A stretch of 64,000 nt of DNA from Streptomyces mashuensis (GTDB lineage: Bacteria > Actinomycetota > Actinomycetes > Streptomycetales > Streptomycetaceae). The stretch lies in the NCBI RefSeq assembly GCF_014654785.1, contig NZ_BNBD01000004.1, forward strand, positions 186,001 to 250,000, read 5' to 3'. The position numbers were made by a program, and so were the translations under genes. Below, in pieces: positions 39,194-48,439 of the stretch; position 1 is the stretch's first letter, and each line of letters opens with the position of its first letter. A model generated the notes under the pieces. That model was not told the DNA's origin, searched no databases, and saw only the letters and a program-made list of their open reading frames with translations.

Positions 39194-40489
39194 GTGCGGC
39201 ACCGTGTCCTCCGGGCGATCACTGTCGCCGTGGTGTGCGCGGTGATGCTGTTCGCCGTTCCGCTGGCCGTGGCGGTGTTCCGGCTGTACCGGCAGGAGGA
39301 GGTCCGTGTGCTGCAGGAACTCGCCGAACGGACGACGGTGGACGTGCCGGCGAATGTGCACGACACACGGGACCCGATGGAGGTGCCCCGCGCCGAGCCC
39401 GGCACCCGGGTCGCCGTGTACGACGACAGGGCGCATCTCGTCACCGGTTCCGGGCCGGTGCGGGGCGACGGTCCCGTGCGGGACGCCCTGACCGGCAGGA
39501 CTTCGTCAGGGGAGCTGGGCGACTGGTTGGTGACGGCGGTCCCTGTGGGGGCCGGGGAGCGGGTCCGGGCGGTGGTGCGGGCCGGGTCGCCGGCCCGCGG
39601 GCCGTTGCGGCGAGCGGCGCTGACCTGGGCGGGCATGGCGGGACTGGCGGCGGTCGCGGTCGGCGTGGGGGTGGCGCTGTCCGTGCGGTCCAGCCGCCGC
39701 CTCGCGCGGCCGCTGGAGGCGCTCGCCGCGACGGCCCGGCGGCTGGAGAGCGGAGACCTGGCGGCACGGGCCGCCGCCTGCGGTCTGCCGGAGGCCGACG
39801 AGGTGGCCGCCGCCCTCAACCGCGCTGCCGAACGCGTCGAGCGGCTCCTGGGGCGGGAGCGGGCCTTCAGCGCGGACGCCTCCCATCAGCTGCGCACCGC
39901 ACTGACCCGGGCGCGCCTGGAGCTGGAGAGCGCGCCGGCCACCGGCGCGCCCGGGCCGCGCGACGCGACGCGCACCGCCCTGGACTCGCTCGCCGCCATG
40001 GAGGCCACACTGGGCGATCTGCTGTCCTTGGCCCGGGACGTGCCGGAGCGGGCGCCGCTGCATCTGAACGCGCTGCTCGCCGATGCCGAGCGGCGCTGGC
40101 ACGGCGAACTGGCGGCAGCCGGACGGCCCCTGCGGGTCGTCGTCGAGGAGGGGCTGCCCGAGGCGGTCGGCTCACCGCGCGCGGCCCGGCAGGTGCTGGA
40201 TGTCCTGCTGTCCAACGCCGCCGTCCATGGCCGGGGCGTGGTGACGGTACGGGCCAGGGACGCCGCCGGAGTGGTGGCTGTGGATGTGGAGGACGAGGGC
40301 CCCGGCCTGCCTGATGACGAGGACGTCTTCGCCCGGCGGCGGGATGACGGCGGCGGGCATGGAATCGGGCTCGCGCTCGCCCGTTCCCTGGTGGAGGCCG
40401 AGGGCGGTCGGCTGAGGGTGTCGAGGAGGTCCCCCCACCCTTGTTTCACCTGGCTGATCGCCGGCGGGCCGGAAGGGCCGGAGCCGTGA
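39194..40489 (+). CDS. Sensor histidine kinase
   Basis: A 431-residue protein with two membrane spans (about 10-30 and 140-160) that flank an extracellular sensor of about 110 residues. A HAMP domain, the phospho-acceptor His in SADASHQLRTALTRA and a HATPase domain (VLLSNAAVHGRG, DEGPGLPDDE, HGIGLALARSL) follow. The N-box has His in place of the usual Arg region, but key Asn and Gly residues are present. GTG start at 39194. It is the partner of the preceding regulator. Confidence 0.92.
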   Translation: MRHRVLRAITVAVVCAVMLFAVPLAVAVFRLYRQEEVRVLQELAERTTVDVPANVHDTRDPMEVPRAEPGTRVAVYDDRAHLVTGSGPVRGDGPVRDALTGRTSSGELGDWLVTAVPVGAGERVRAVVRAGSPARGPLRRAALTWAGMAGLAAVAVGVGVALSVRSSRRLARPLEALAATARRLESGDLAARAAACGLPEADEVAAALNRAAERVERLLGRERAFSADASHQLRTALTRARLELESAPATGAPGPRDATRTALDSLAAMEATLGDLLSLARDVPERAPLHLNALLADAERRWHGELAAAGRPLRVVVEEGLPEAVGSPRAARQVLDVLLSNAAVHGRGVVTVRARDAAGVVAVDVEDEGPGLPDDEDVFARRRDDGGGHGIGLALARSLVEAEGGRLRVSRRSPHPCFTWLIAGGPEGPEP

Positions 40490-40504
40490 CCGGCCTGTTC
40501 GGGA

Positions 40505-43150
40505 TCACAGCTCCCTCAGCTCCGTGAGCGGTGGCCGCCGGGCGTGCCGCACCGCCGTCCAGGCGGCCACCGCCAGGGCCGCCGCTACGGCCGCGGCCAG
40601 GGCGCCGAGGTAGTCCCACGGCACGGCGAGGGCCGACGGGGGCGGGTCGAAAACGCCGGAGAGGACCTTGACCAGCATCTCGGACAGGGCCCAGCCCAGT
40701 ACGGCGCCGGCGGCCGCGCCGGCCGTGGCGACCAGGCCCGCCTCGCTCCACACGAACCCGGACAGCTGCCGCCCCCGGGCGCCCAGTACGGAGGCGAGTG
40801 CCAGGGTGCGCCGCCGCTCGGCCAGGCCGAGGGCGAGCACGAGGCCGCCCGCCGCCGCTCCGATGGCAAGGGCGAAGCCGAGTTCGACGCGGGTGAGACC
40901 GCTCAGGTCCACGGCGGTGAGGCTGGAGCCGGTCACCGTCCGGGCCGACGGCAGGTCCGAGACGTGCGCGGTGGGGCCGAGCGTTGCCCGGACGTGCCGG
41001 GCCACGGCTTGCTGTCCGGTGCCGCCGGTGTCGACGAGCAGGGTGCCGGCGGTGTCGTTCCCGGTCGCACGGGCGACATAGGAGGCGTTGGCCACCAGGA
41101 AGCTGTCCTTGGGGGCGGTCGGGAATTCCTTGACGACGCCCGCGAAGTGGAAGACGACGGGCCGCAGCCGGTGGGTGCGGTTGTCCTGGAGGCGCAGGCT
41201 GACCTGGTCGCCGGGGTTGAGCTGGAAGTCCTTGGCTGTCTCGGCGCTGACGAGCAGCCCGTCGGGCTGACGGGCCAGGTGGTCCATCACCTGCCGGGCG
41301 GTGCCGCCGGAGAAGTACGCGTCCTGCAGCCTGCCCGCCGCCACGACGGTGGACGGCCGGACCCCGTACAGATCCTGCAGATCCGGGCCGACGTAGGCGA
41401 AGCGGTGCTGCAGTGGCTCCACCCGCCGCACCCCGGGCAGCGCCGCCACCCGTGCCGCGTCCGCCGCGCTCGTGGTGGAGCCGGGGGATTCGGTGACGGT
41501 GACGTCGGCGCCGTTGGAGAGGACCGCGTCGACTTCGGCCTGCTGGCGGTAGGTGGAGTTGAACACGGCCGTCGAGGCGGCGAACGCCGTCGCCAGTGCC
41601 AGCAGGACCACGCCCCGCAGCACCGTGCCGCGCTGCCGCGACAGGCTCGCCGCGACCGTCCCGGACAAGGGCCCCGCCAGTGGACGCAGCAGCCGCGCCA
41701 GCACCGGCCGGCCGCGCCGCAGCACCAGGTCCGCCACCAGCCAGGCCAGCAGCGCTCCGCCTGCCCACAGCAGCGCGGGCCCGGCGAACGCCCAGTAGTC
41801 CACCGACAGGGTGGGCGTGCCCTCGGGAGCGAGGACGAGGGCGTAATTCGTACGGCTGGTGACCCGGAACACCGCCAGCGACCCCAGCAGCAGCCCGGCG
41901 GCCAGTACCCACCACGCGGCGCGCGGCACGGAGCGGTGCTCCACCGCCGTGCGCCCTGCGACGACCGTGGACGCCTTGAGGTCCCGGCGGGCGGGCAGCA
42001 GGACGGTGGCACCCGCGATGGCCGCCCCCGCGACGATCGCGGCCACTGCCCAGTCGGCGGCGAACGTGCCGGCCGTGCCGAAGGCCACCCTGCCCAGCAA
42101 CGCCGCGATGCCCAGTCCCGCCGCCCCGCCGGCGGCGGCCACGACCACGGCCTCCACGGCCGCCAGGCCGAGGAGCCGCCCCGCCGGGGCACCGCGCGCC
42201 CGCAGCAGCGACTGCTCCCGGCGCCGCCGCTGAGCCCCCGATCCTGCAACCGCCGCCGTGAGCGCGCCCGCCAGCAGCGCGCCGGGGACGCCGAGGAAGA
42301 GGAAGAGCGTCTGCGCGTACAGGGCGTCCGAGCGGGCCGCGCCCAGCACGGCGCCCAGGTTGTCGCCGACGACCGCGGTCCCGGCCAGCCGCGCCTCCGC
42401 GTTGTGCGCGCTGCCGGTCGCCGCCACGTACGCGGATGCCGGGTCGTGCGGCAGCGTGTGGCTGCGCCGCACGTGGATCTGGTCGTGGACGAGATCGGGG
42501 CGGCCTTTGGCCATCGGGTCGAAGGTGGCGTGCCAGCGGCCCTGGGGCAGCAGCACGACGTTGTCCGGCGGTGCCGTCGGTTGCGACTGCGGCGGTGCGC
42601 CGACGTTCTGGAAGAGCGAGTCGGCGTGGGGCAGGTCCACCACGCCGTCCACCCGGACCTTCACCGGCGGCAGTCCGGCGCGTCCGACGGTCACCGTGTC
42701 GCCCGGGGCCGCGTGGAGGTTCGCGGCGGTCTGCTGCGCCAGCAGCACCCCGTTGCCGCGGCCGGCCAGCACCCGGATCTCGCCGGGGAAGGCCGCGCCG
42801 TACCCGTCCGGAAGACCCAGTACCACGCCGGGGCCGGTGGCCTGGGAGGTGCCCGCGGCGGTGGCGGCCAGGCCGCTGGTGCCGGCGTATCCGACGGGCA
42901 GGGCCGTCCGGGTGCCCGGGACGTTCCGCACCGTGGTCAGCGCCGTTCGGGTGTCGGTGCCGCTCACCGTCTGCACCTGCCAGTCCACGACGACCCCGCG
43001 CACGGACTGGGCGGTCATCGTCGCCCGCGTCGCACCGAGGAAACCGCCGAGCGCCGCCAGGAGCGCCACGGCCATGGCCACGCCGGCCGCGACTCCGAGA
43101 AGTCGTCCGCCGCGCCGGCGCAGCAGACCGGACAGCCATATCCTGATCAC
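40505..43150 (-). CDS. FtsX-type ABC transporter permease
   Basis: The 881-residue protein has an N-terminal span, a large extracellular region, a first FtsX-like block of spans (about 270-460), a second extracellular region and a second FtsX block at the end. It matches the MacB/LolC-like exporters that act by mechanotransmission on substrates outside the membrane. The GTG at 43150 overlaps the ATPase stop by four bases. It faces the two-component system tail to tail, 15 bp apart. Confidence 0.88.
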   Translation of the reverse strand: MIRIWLSGLLRRRGGRLLGVAAGVAMAVALLAALGGFLGATRATMTAQSVRGVVVDWQVQTVSGTDTRTALTTVRNVPGTRTALPVGYAGTSGLAATAAGTSQATGPGVVLGLPDGYGAAFPGEIRVLAGRGNGVLLAQQTAANLHAAPGDTVTVGRAGLPPVKVRVDGVVDLPHADSLFQNVGAPPQSQPTAPPDNVVLLPQGRWHATFDPMAKGRPDLVHDQIHVRRSHTLPHDPASAYVAATGSAHNAEARLAGTAVVGDNLGAVLGAARSDALYAQTLFLFLGVPGALLAGALTAAVAGSGAQRRRREQSLLRARGAPAGRLLGLAAVEAVVVAAAGGAAGLGIAALLGRVAFGTAGTFAADWAVAAIVAGAAIAGATVLLPARRDLKASTVVAGRTAVEHRSVPRAAWWVLAAGLLLGSLAVFRVTSRTNYALVLAPEGTPTLSVDYWAFAGPALLWAGGALLAWLVADLVLRRGRPVLARLLRPLAGPLSGTVAASLSRQRGTVLRGVVLLALATAFAASTAVFNSTYRQQAEVDAVLSNGADVTVTESPGSTTSAADAARVAALPGVRRVEPLQHRFAYVGPDLQDLYGVRPSTVVAAGRLQDAYFSGGTARQVMDHLARQPDGLLVSAETAKDFQLNPGDQVSLRLQDNRTHRLRPVVFHFAGVVKEFPTAPKDSFLVANASYVARATGNDTAGTLLVDTGGTGQQAVARHVRATLGPTAHVSDLPSARTVTGSSLTAVDLSGLTRVELGFALAIGAAAGGLVLALGLAERRRTLALASVLGARGRQLSGFVWSEAGLVATAGAAAGAVLGWALSEMLVKVLSGVFDPPPSALAVPWDYLGALAAAVAAALAVAAWTAVRHARRPPLTELREL

Positions 43151-43863
43151 CTTGGGTCCCCTTCCCTCTCCGGCCGGGCCTCCGGCTGGACCAGCCGTCC
43201 GTCGGCCATGTACCAGCGGATGTCCAGGGCACGGGCGACGAGCGGGTCGTGGGTCGTCACCAGGACCGCCGCCCCCAGCTCGGCGGCGGCGGTCAGCAGC
43301 ACCGTCAGTACCTGACGGCCCGTGGCGCGGTCCAGCTGGCCGGTCGGCTCGTCGGCCAGCACGAGGGCGGGCCCACGTGCCAGCACTCTGGCCACCGCGA
43401 CGCGCTGGGCCTGCCCGGCCGACAGGTCGTCCGGCAGCCGGCCGGCCAGCGGCTCCAGGTCCAGGCTTCGCAGGGCCGCCCTCGTGCGGGACGCGACCTC
43501 GTCCCCCGGCACGCCGTCGATCCGCAGGGGGAGCGCGACGTTCTCGGCGGCGGTGAGCGGGGGCAGTAGGCTCGGGCCCTGGAAGACGACGCCGATATGC
43601 CGGGCGAGCCCCCGCGCGTCCTCCCCGCCGAGCCCCGGGTGACTCACCCGGCCCGTCGTGGGCCGGTCCAGGCCCGCCATCAGGTGCAGCAGGGTGGACT
43701 TGCCCGAACCCGACGGTCCCACCACGCAGACGCGGGCGCCGGGCGGCACCGAACAGGTCACACTGTGCACCGCGACCACGGCCGCCGGCCCGCGGCCGTA
43801 GGTACGGGCCGCGTTCTCGCAGCGGACCAGCGGCACGCCCACGGCGGGGGCCACGGCGCCCAT
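43147..43863 (-). CDS. ABC transporter ATP-binding protein
   Basis: A 238-residue protein: Walker A GPSGSGKST, Q-loop VVFQGP, a signature written LSAGQ instead of LSGGQ, Walker B LVLADEPTG, H-loop THD. It belongs to the MacB/LolD-like group. The ATG at 43863 has GGGAGG eight bases upstream and overlaps the previous stop (TGATG). It drives the permease together with the next ATPase, a two-ATPase heteromeric arrangement. Confidence 0.9.
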   Translation of the reverse strand: MGAVAPAVGVPLVRCENAARTYGRGPAAVVAVHSVTCSVPPGARVCVVGPSGSGKSTLLHLMAGLDRPTTGRVSHPGLGGEDARGLARHIGVVFQGPSLLPPLTAAENVALPLRIDGVPGDEVASRTRAALRSLDLEPLAGRLPDDLSAGQAQRVAVARVLARGPALVLADEPTGQLDRATGRQVLTVLLTAAAELGAAVLVTTHDPLVARALDIRWYMADGRLVQPEARPEREGDPR

Positions 43864-44525
43864 CACGTCCACCTCCCGTCCCGCAGCCGCAGCACCCGGT
43901 CGGCGACCGCCGCCACGGCCCGGCTGTGGGTGACCACGACGACCGCCGTGCCGTCGGCGGCCCGCTCGCGCAGCAGGGCCAGCAGCCGCCGCTCGGTCTC
44001 TCCGTCCACCTCACCGGTCGGCTCGTCGGCGAGCAGCACCTCCGGCGCGTTGGCGAGAGCGACGGCAAGACCGGCACGAGCCGCCTCCCCTCCGGACAAC
44101 TGGCGTGGCAGTGCGTCCGCGCGGTGCGCGATGCCCGTCCGCTCCAGCAGTTCCTGCGGCGGCACCCGGGTCCGCGCGGCCACCAGCCGCTGGACGAGCG
44201 CGACGTTGTCCCGCACGGTGAGGTGCTCCAGCAGGTTGCCCGACTGGAACACCATCCCGATGTGCCGTGCGCGGATGCCGCTCCGCTCGCGTTCGGGCCG
44301 GTGGCTGAGCCGCTCACCGGCGACGGTCACGGTGCCGCCGTCGGGCTCGTCGAGACCGGCCAGACAGTTGAGCAGGGTGGTCTTCCCCGAGCCCGACGGC
44401 CCGGTCACGGCCACGGTCTCGCCGCTGCCGACTTCCAGCCCCACGCCCTGCAACGCGAACGTCTCCTCCTCCCCGGCCCGGAAGAACCGGTACAGGGAGC
44501 GGGCGCTGAGTACGGGCACGGTCAT
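43863..44525 (-). CDS. ABC transporter ATP-binding protein
   Basis: A second ATPase, 220 residues: Walker A GPSGSGKTT, Q-loop MVFQSGN, signature LSGGE, Walker B LLADEPTGEVD, H-loop THS. It also belongs to the MacB-like group. It starts at ATG 44525 in a TGATG overlap with the lipoprotein gene, so all four genes (lipoprotein, two ATPases, permease) form one coupled operon. Confidence 0.9.
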   Translation of the reverse strand: MTVPVLSARSLYRFFRAGEEETFALQGVGLEVGSGETVAVTGPSGSGKTTLLNCLAGLDEPDGGTVTVAGERLSHRPERERSGIRARHIGMVFQSGNLLEHLTVRDNVALVQRLVAARTRVPPQELLERTGIAHRADALPRQLSGGEAARAGLAVALANAPEVLLADEPTGEVDGETERRLLALLRERAADGTAVVVVTHSRAVAAVADRVLRLRDGRWT

Positions 44526-45130
44526 CACGACCACCGGAAGGAGTCGGTGACGGTCCGCCAGGGATCGACGTTGTCCGCCCCCACGCCGCCGGACAGCGTC
44601 AGTACGGCCTCACCCTTGCCGGGCGAGAAGAAGACGTACCGCTGGACGTCCAAGGGGACGCTCTTGCCGGTCACCTGGTCGGGCGCCGAGTCGGCGTGGT
44701 ACTCGGCGAGTACCGCCTTGCCGCCCTTGCGCTGTACCTCGGTCACCGAGACCAGGGAGAAATGCCTGCTGCCGGCCTGGATCTCGGGTATGTCGCGCAT
44801 GCGTACGGAGTCGACGGTGGGAGCCGTCGTGGCAGGGACGCGCTCGGCACGCACACTGTTGAACTTGTCGGTGAACACCGTCGCCGCCCCCTGAGAACTG
44901 CGCGACCAGCCCTCCGGCACCTTCACCGTGAAGGCACCGTCAGGGGACGACCAGGGCACGAACGCCTGGGTGTCGGGTATGTCGCCCGGCGGATTCGTAT
45001 CCGCCGGCTTCTGCTGCTGTGAGGATGACGGCGGCGGGTGCGAAGGGGGCGACGACGAGGAGCAGGCCGCGGCTCCGGCTCCGGCGACCAGGGCCAGACC
45101 GGCCGCGGCGGCGGCGAGCGGACGACGCAT
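44525..45130 (-). CDS. Secreted lipoprotein of the ABC operon
   Basis: A 201-residue protein with a lipobox (AGAGAAACSS) and signal MRRPLAAAAAGLALVAG, then a Ser/Pro/Gln linker and a domain of about 140 residues opening with FVPWSSPDGAFTVKVPEGWS. That domain resembles small secreted domains found in many actinobacterial lipoproteins of unknown function. It is probably the outside partner that presents substrate to the permease. The ATG at 45130 follows GGAGGTG. Confidence 0.85.
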   Translation of the reverse strand: MRRPLAAAAAGLALVAGAGAAACSSSSPPSHPPPSSSQQQKPADTNPPGDIPDTQAFVPWSSPDGAFTVKVPEGWSRSSQGAATVFTDKFNSVRAERVPATTAPTVDSVRMRDIPEIQAGSRHFSLVSVTEVQRKGGKAVLAEYHADSAPDQVTGKSVPLDVQRYVFFSPGKGEAVLTLSGGVGADNVDPWRTVTDSFRWS

Positions 45131-45475
45131 GACAGGCACCTCCACAGCGGTGCGGGCGGCCGGAAAGCCGCCTCCGGTTCTCCGTCTCTGCTCCCACGCT
45201 AGGAGCCCCCCGGTCAGCGCCCGCACCGCGCGAGGTAAGCGCGCGGTGAAAAAAACGGCCACCGGACGGACCGTCCCCGCCCCCGGGTGACCGAGGGCCC
45301 TCGGTTGGGCTTGCAAGCTCATTACGTTGCGTTGTCCGGGCTACCCGGCGCGTGGTGGCGGCTGTGCGCCTGCCGGTGGCCTCCTGCTTCCGGGCGTTGT
45401 TGCATAGGCATTGCAGGTACGAATCATCGGCGCCTACGGTGTGCCGTCCCTTGGCCACCGACGGAAGGATTCCCT
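45131..45475. promoter_or_regulatory. Divergent promoter region of the lipoprotein and Ni/Co permease genes
   Basis: A 345-bp gap without a gene. It contains the Nur-like box at 45400-45416. Confidence 0.6.
45400..45416 (+). promoter_or_regulatory. Nur-like (nickel-responsive Fur family) operator
   Basis: TTGCAT-N5-TTGCAG matches the Streptomyces Nur consensus, TTGCAA-N5-TTGCAA, in ten of twelve specified positions. It lies 60 bp before the nickel/cobalt permease start, so nickel-dependent repression is plausible. Confidence 0.6.
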
Positions 45476-46618
45476 GTGACGACCACCGGTTCCTCCACCG
45501 TCCCCGGCATACGTCCTTCGCGCTGGCGACGTGCGGCAGGAGCTGTTTCTCGCCATGAGTGGCGGCGGCTCGGTGGGATGGCCGCCGTCATCCTGGCCCT
45601 GCATGCCGTCGGCTGGTTCACCCTGGTCGTGCTCGTGACCCCGGAGCACTACAGCCTGGGCACGAAGACCTTCGGTATCGGGATCGGGGTGACCGCCTAC
45701 ACCCTGGGGATGCGGCACGCCTTCGACGCCGACCACATCGCGGCGATCGACAACACGACCCGCAAGCTGATGCACTCCGGCCGGCGGCCGCTGTCGGTGG
45801 GTTTCTGGTTCTCCCTCGGGCACTCCAGCGTCGTCTTCGCCCTGGCCTTCCTGCTCTCCCTCGGCGTCAAGAGCCTGGCCGGGCCGGTGGAGCACGACGA
45901 CTCGGAGCTGCACGACGTCACGGGCTGGATCGGCACGACCGTCTCCGGTGTGTTCCTCTACGTGATCGCCCTCATCAACGTGGTGATCCTGGCCGGGCTC
46001 TGGAAGGTCTTCCGGCAGATGCGCGCCGGCCACTTCGACGAGGCGGCACTGGAGGAGCAGCTGAACCATCGCGGGTTCATGAACCGCCTGCTGGGCCGGA
46101 TGATGAAGTCGGTCACCCAGCCGTGGCAGATGTATCCGCTGGGCCTGCTGTTCGGCCTCGGCTTCGACACCGCGACCGAGGTCGCGCTGCTGGTCCTGGC
46201 CGGTTCCGGGGCCGCCTCCGGTCTGCCCTGGTACGCGATCCTGTGTCTGCCGGTGCTGTTCGCGGCGGGGATGTCGCTGCTGGACACCATCGACGGTACG
46301 TTCATGAACTTCGCCTACGGCTGGGCCTTCTCCAAGCCGGTGCGCAAGGTCTACTACAACCTCACCGTCACCGGCCTGTCGGTCGCCGTCGCCCTGCTGA
46401 TCGGCACCGTGGAACTCCTGGCACTCCTGGCCGACAAGGCCGGCCTCCACGGGCCGTTCTGGGACTGGATCGGCGGCTTGGACCTGAACACGATCGGCTT
46501 CGCCATCGTCGCCCTGTTCGCCGCCACCTGGGCCATCGCCCTGGCCGTATGGAGGCTCGCCCGCATCGAGGAGAAGTGGACCGCCCGCGTCCAGACCGGC
46601 GAGGCGGCCCCCGACTGA
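45476..46618 (+). CDS. Nickel/cobalt permease (NiCoT, HoxN/NixA family)
   Basis: A 380-residue membrane protein with about eight spans. It has the NiCoT signature RHAFDADHIAAIDNTTRK in the second span, LGHSSVV, GLGFDTATE and GMSLLDTIDG. Histidine and aspartate in these motifs bind the metal. It takes up Ni2+ or Co2+ for urease, hydrogenase, Ni-SOD or cobalamin. The GTG at 45476 follows GGAAGG. A Nur-like operator is upstream. No metalloenzyme gene is in the island, so it probably feeds a core enzyme. Confidence 0.93.
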   Translation: MTTTGSSTVPGIRPSRWRRAAGAVSRHEWRRLGGMAAVILALHAVGWFTLVVLVTPEHYSLGTKTFGIGIGVTAYTLGMRHAFDADHIAAIDNTTRKLMHSGRRPLSVGFWFSLGHSSVVFALAFLLSLGVKSLAGPVEHDDSELHDVTGWIGTTVSGVFLYVIALINVVILAGLWKVFRQMRAGHFDEAALEEQLNHRGFMNRLLGRMMKSVTQPWQMYPLGLLFGLGFDTATEVALLVLAGSGAASGLPWYAILCLPVLFAAGMSLLDTIDGTFMNFAYGWAFSKPVRKVYYNLTVTGLSVAVALLIGTVELLALLADKAGLHGPFWDWIGGLDLNTIGFAIVALFAATWAIALAVWRLARIEEKWTARVQTGEAAPD

Positions 46619-46634
46619 CCCCCGGACCAGTTTT

Positions 46635-46659
46635 GCCCGCCCGGAGGCCCCGGACGGGC
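46635..46659. terminator. Possible hairpin after Ni/Co permease
   Basis: A 10-bp stem with one mismatch (46635-46644 with 46650-46659), preceded by TTTT. It lies between two convergent genes. Confidence 0.45.
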
Positions 46660-46729
46660 GCCGTGATCTGCCCCGACCGGGTTGCGAGGTCTCCGGCGTC
46701 GTGCGGGCCGGACCGCGGCGTCGTACCGG

Positions 46730-47350
46730 TCAGGCGGCTCCGAGGAGTGCCCGTGCCGGGCCGCCGCGCAGTCGGGAGACGACCGGTGCGGCCGGCCGGC
46801 GCGTGACGGCCACGACGGCGGCTCCGAGGAGGATGCCGACGAGGGCTCCCACGAGGACGTCGTGGGGGTAGTGGGCGCCGACGTAGACGCGCGACGCGGC
46901 CATGAGGATCGCCGCGGGCCAGGCCAGTGCGGCCAGGCGCCGGTTGACCAGCAGGAGGCCGGCGGCCACGGCGAAGGCGACGGTGGTGTGGTTGCTGGGG
47001 AAGGCGTAGTCGTTGGCCGGAGGGCACGTTTCGATGAGGAAGTCGTGCGGCAGGGCCCGGCAGGGGCGCGCTTCCTGGAAGACGGATTTGACGCCGTCGT
47101 TCACGAGGTAGGCGATGACGGCCGCGACCGGGGTGAGCAGTGCGGCGGCCATGGTGCGTGCGTCGCGGGGGCGGGCCAGCCACCACGCGGCGAGCAGAAG
47201 GAGGCCGAAGAGGGCGATGCCGTAGGTCGTGTAGAAGGCCACCGCGCCGTTGAGCCAGCGCGTGTGGTGCGCGAAGTCGGTGACGTCGGTGTAGAGGCCG
47301 CCGTCTATCGCGGCTCCGTCGAGGCCGGGCGGAGCGGAGGCGGTCGTCAT
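46730..47350 (-). CDS. PAP2-family lipid phosphatase
   Basis: A 206-residue membrane enzyme with the three PAP2 motifs: KSVFQEARP, PSNH and SRVYVGAHYPHD. It probably dephosphorylates undecaprenyl-PP or another lipid phosphate at the outer face of the membrane. ATG start at 47350. A BlaI-type palindrome upstream (47441-47458) suggests control by the BlaI repressor encoded 1 kb away. Confidence 0.9.
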   Translation of the reverse strand: MTTASAPPGLDGAAIDGGLYTDVTDFAHHTRWLNGAVAFYTTYGIALFGLLLLAAWWLARPRDARTMAAALLTPVAAVIAYLVNDGVKSVFQEARPCRALPHDFLIETCPPANDYAFPSNHTTVAFAVAAGLLLVNRRLAALAWPAAILMAASRVYVGAHYPHDVLVGALVGILLGAAVVAVTRRPAAPVVSRLRGGPARALLGAA

Positions 47351-47440
47351 CGTCAGTGGGTCCCATCGTGTGAACGGGCGCGGGCCCCGCGCGGGCGCGG
47401 TCCGTTGGCAGGCGGCGGCGTGCGGTCGGCTCGCGCGGGT

Positions 47441-47458
47441 GACTACACGCCGGTAGAC
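47441..47458. promoter_or_regulatory. BlaI-type operator upstream of PAP2 gene
   Basis: GACTAC-N6-GTAGAC, nearly identical to the two boxes at 48833-48869 (15 of 18 bases match the first). It lies 90 bp before the PAP2 start. Confidence 0.75.
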
Positions 47459-47506
47459 GATAACGGAAGGCGGGCGGTTCCACGCGCCCGGGCGGAGCGG
47501 CTGTGA

Positions 47507-48439
47507 TCAGCGAGCGATCTCACCCTGGGCGACTTCGACCTCGTGGTGGAGATCGGCCATGCCGGTCGCCGTGGCGCCCACGGAGGCGGTGGCGCAGGCG
47601 GCGAGGAGGAGGGCGATCCACGGCGTGACCCTGTGGCGCCGGGGCGGGGGGCCGGTGAGGAGGGCGGCGACGCGGCGGGGAACGGGGCCGGCGGTCGCCG
47701 CCGGTACGACGGCGGGCCGGCCGGAGCGGTGGGCGCTGGAGGCGAGGGCCGCGCGGGCGATGGCGCGGGCGGTCAGGCGCCGGTCGCCGACGGTGGCGGC
47801 AGCGGCTTCGTCGGCCATGCGCTCGGCCGCGTACCGGATGGCGTCACGGACGGGGCGCAGGGCCGGGTGGCAGTGGGCGGCGAGTTCGGCCGCAGCCAGG
47901 AAGTAGTGGTGGCGGTAGGTGTTGTGGGCGCGTTCGTGGGCGAAGAGGACCTCGCGTTCGGCCGCGTCGAGACTGCGGATCATCGCGGTGGTGATCACGA
48001 CGCGGCCGGGCCGGCCGGGCAGGGCGTAGGCGTCCGGCCGCGGCGAGTCGACGATGCACAGGTCCCCCGCCGCCGGACGGCGGGCGGCCTCGGTGTGGGC
48101 GGCCCGCAGCCCTCTGGCCTGCCGGACGGCGGAGCGGGTCAGCGTCCAGCCGCCGACGGCGAGCAGGCCGGCCGCCGCCGCGGCCGACGGCACGGCGACG
48201 GCGTCCCACGGGGTGCGCAGGGGGTGGACGAGCTCCCCGAGCGACGCGAAGGCGGGCACTTTCAGCAGGCCCGTGAGGACGAGGGCGCCCAGCGCGGTCA
48301 GTGAACCGCCGGCCAGCGCGAGTGCGGCGAGGGTCAGCACCCACAAGGCGGGGGCGGGGGCGAGCCGCCGCGCGGTGCGCCGTGCCAGTGCGGGCGCGAC
48401 GAGGGGGAGCAGCAGCGGGAGCAGCAGGAGGGCGGTCAT
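47507..48439 (-). CDS. M56-family (BlaR1-like) membrane metalloprotease
   Basis: A 310-residue membrane protein with four or so spans. The zinc motif HERAH is in FAHERAHNTYRHHYF, and the downstream Glu lies in AERMADEAAA. It lacks an outside penicillin-binding sensor domain, so it is a short BlaR-type protease that should cleave BlaI when a membrane signal arrives. The ATG at 48439 follows GGAGGA and overlaps the BlaI stop (ATGA). Confidence 0.9.
   Translation of the reverse strand: MTALLLLPLLLPLVAPALARRTARRLAPAPALWVLTLAALALAGGSLTALGALVLTGLLKVPAFASLGELVHPLRTPWDAVAVPSAAAAAGLLAVGGWTLTRSAVRQARGLRAAHTEAARRPAAGDLCIVDSPRPDAYALPGRPGRVVITTAMIRSLDAAEREVLFAHERAHNTYRHHYFLAAAELAAHCHPALRPVRDAIRYAAERMADEAAAATVGDRRLTARAIARAALASSAHRSGRPAVVPAATAGPVPRRVAALLTGPPPRRHRVTPWIALLLAACATASVGATATGMADLHHEVEVAQGEIAR

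Noticed and set aside
40441..40454. TTGTTTCACCTGGC, resembling parS
   Set aside because: Only one half of the palindrome matches, and it lies in coding sequence at the end of a kinase gene.
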